From a bacterium (GTDB taxonomy: Bacteria > Calditrichota > Calditrichia > RBG-13-44-9 > J042), in NCBI GenBank assembly GCA_015494485.1, contig WGBF01000586.1, forward strand, positions 1 to 6,994: a stretch of 6,994 nucleotides of DNA, read 5' to 3'. How positions within the stretch are numbered: position 1 is the stretch's first letter; each line of letters begins with the position of its first letter. The translations under genes and the position numbers were made by a program. The notes under the pieces were generated by a model that was given only the letters and a program-made list of their open reading frames with translations, was not told where the DNA came from and made no database searches. Shown one piece after another: positions 6,529 through 6,994 of the stretch.

Positions 6529-6994
6529 ATGGAACGTGTGTACATTACGGGTGCATCCGGGTTTGTTGGTCGGCATTTATTAAAGAGTGCGCCGAAAGGC
6601 GTCCAGATACTGGCGCAATACAACCGTTCGCCCATCACCAAACACCTGAATCACCATATCCAGAGTATTCAGCAGGATTTAACGACCGATTCCCTGGAAC
6701 GCGTGCAGGCATTTGCTCCTGATGTTATTTTACACGTGGCGGCGCAATCGTCCATTGATGAATGTGAACTGAATCCGGAAAAAGCTCGAGCCATTAATGT
6801 AGATACCACCCGCCGTTTGGTAGAACTGGCCCGTTCCCTGGGAGCCCGGTTTATTTTTACCTCTTCCGATGTGGTATTTGACGGCACGCAGGGAAATTAC
6901 CGCGAAGAGCATCCGGTTCATCCGGTAAATACCTACGCCCGCACCAAAGTGGAAGCTGAATCCCTTATTCAGGAAACACTGGATAATTACGTGA
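6529..6994 (+). CDS. Extended SDR, dTDP-4-dehydrorhamnose reductase (RmlD)-like (3' truncated)
   Basis: The first 155 residues are in view and the frame is open to the window end. The N-terminal Rossmann motif TGASGFVG (7-14) is the TGxxGxxG dinucleotide site of extended SDRs. PDVILHVAAQSSIDECE (64-80) matches the RmlD 'pDvVINAAAYTAVDKAE' block. SSDVVFDG (112-119) corresponds to the RmlD STDYVFDG motif, with Ser113 in the catalytic Thr position. YARTK (136-140) supplies the Tyr-x-x-x-Lys pair. The family reduces 4-keto-6-deoxy nucleotide sugars with NAD(P)H in the cytosol. The exact substrate is uncertain because the motifs depart from canonical RmlD and the substrate-binding C-terminal half is missing; a general SDR sugar epimerase or reductase is possible. 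The start ATG follows the upstream TGA after one base, and a weak GTGGAA lies about 8 nt before it. Coupling to the upstream gene is likely. No other rhamnose-pathway gene is visible here. Confidence 0.85.
   Translation, partial: MERVYITGASGFVGRHLLKSAPKGVQILAQYNRSPITKHLNHHIQSIQQDLTTDSLERVQAFAPDVILHVAAQSSIDECELNPEKARAINVDTTRRLVELARSLGARFIFTSSDVVFDGTQGNYREEHPVHPVNTYARTKVEAESLIQETLDNYV

Overview
All five genes lie on the + strand and are tightly packed. The window looks like a chromosomal segment from a diderm (Gram-negative) bacterium of the FCB/Calditrichota-type lineages. Three things suggest this: a C-terminal domain resembling the type IX secretion (T9SS/Por) sorting domain on the first protein, a signal peptide plus an Omp85/D15-like beta-barrel on the second, and two DUF5683-like proteins, a family I associate mainly with Bacteroidota and relatives. 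The lineage is inferred from domain types only. No rRNA, tRNA, transposase, CRISPR array or integrase is visible.

Layout: (1) 1-1620 is the 3' part of a large secreted protein whose start lies outside the window. It has FG-GAP-like propeller sequence and a T9SS-type C-terminal domain, and its first residues look like the tail of an M6-type metalloprotease. (2) 1621-1745 is the only sizeable intergenic gap; it has no clear terminator or promoter but carries a 9-bp direct repeat. (3) 1746-4910 encodes a 1054-residue envelope protein with three parts: a HEXXH gluzincin peptidase, a TolB-like PD40 beta-propeller and an outer-membrane beta-barrel. (4) 4907-5797 overlaps it by four bases and encodes a DUF5683-like exported membrane protein. 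(5) 5829-6527 encodes a second, strongly diverged member of the same family and probably starts at GTG. (6) 6529-6994, one base further on, is the 5' part of an extended SDR sugar-nucleotide reductase (RmlD-like) cut by the window end.

The spacing (4-bp overlap, 31-bp gap, 1-bp gap) suggests that genes 2 to 5 are one transcription unit. My working reading is an uncharacterised cell-envelope cassette: an outer-membrane barrel with its own metalloprotease and propeller domains, co-expressed with two small inner-membrane or envelope proteins from an old tandem duplication, and perhaps with nucleotide-sugar metabolism. Domain calls rest on motifs read by eye. The cassette's function is not known from this sequence.
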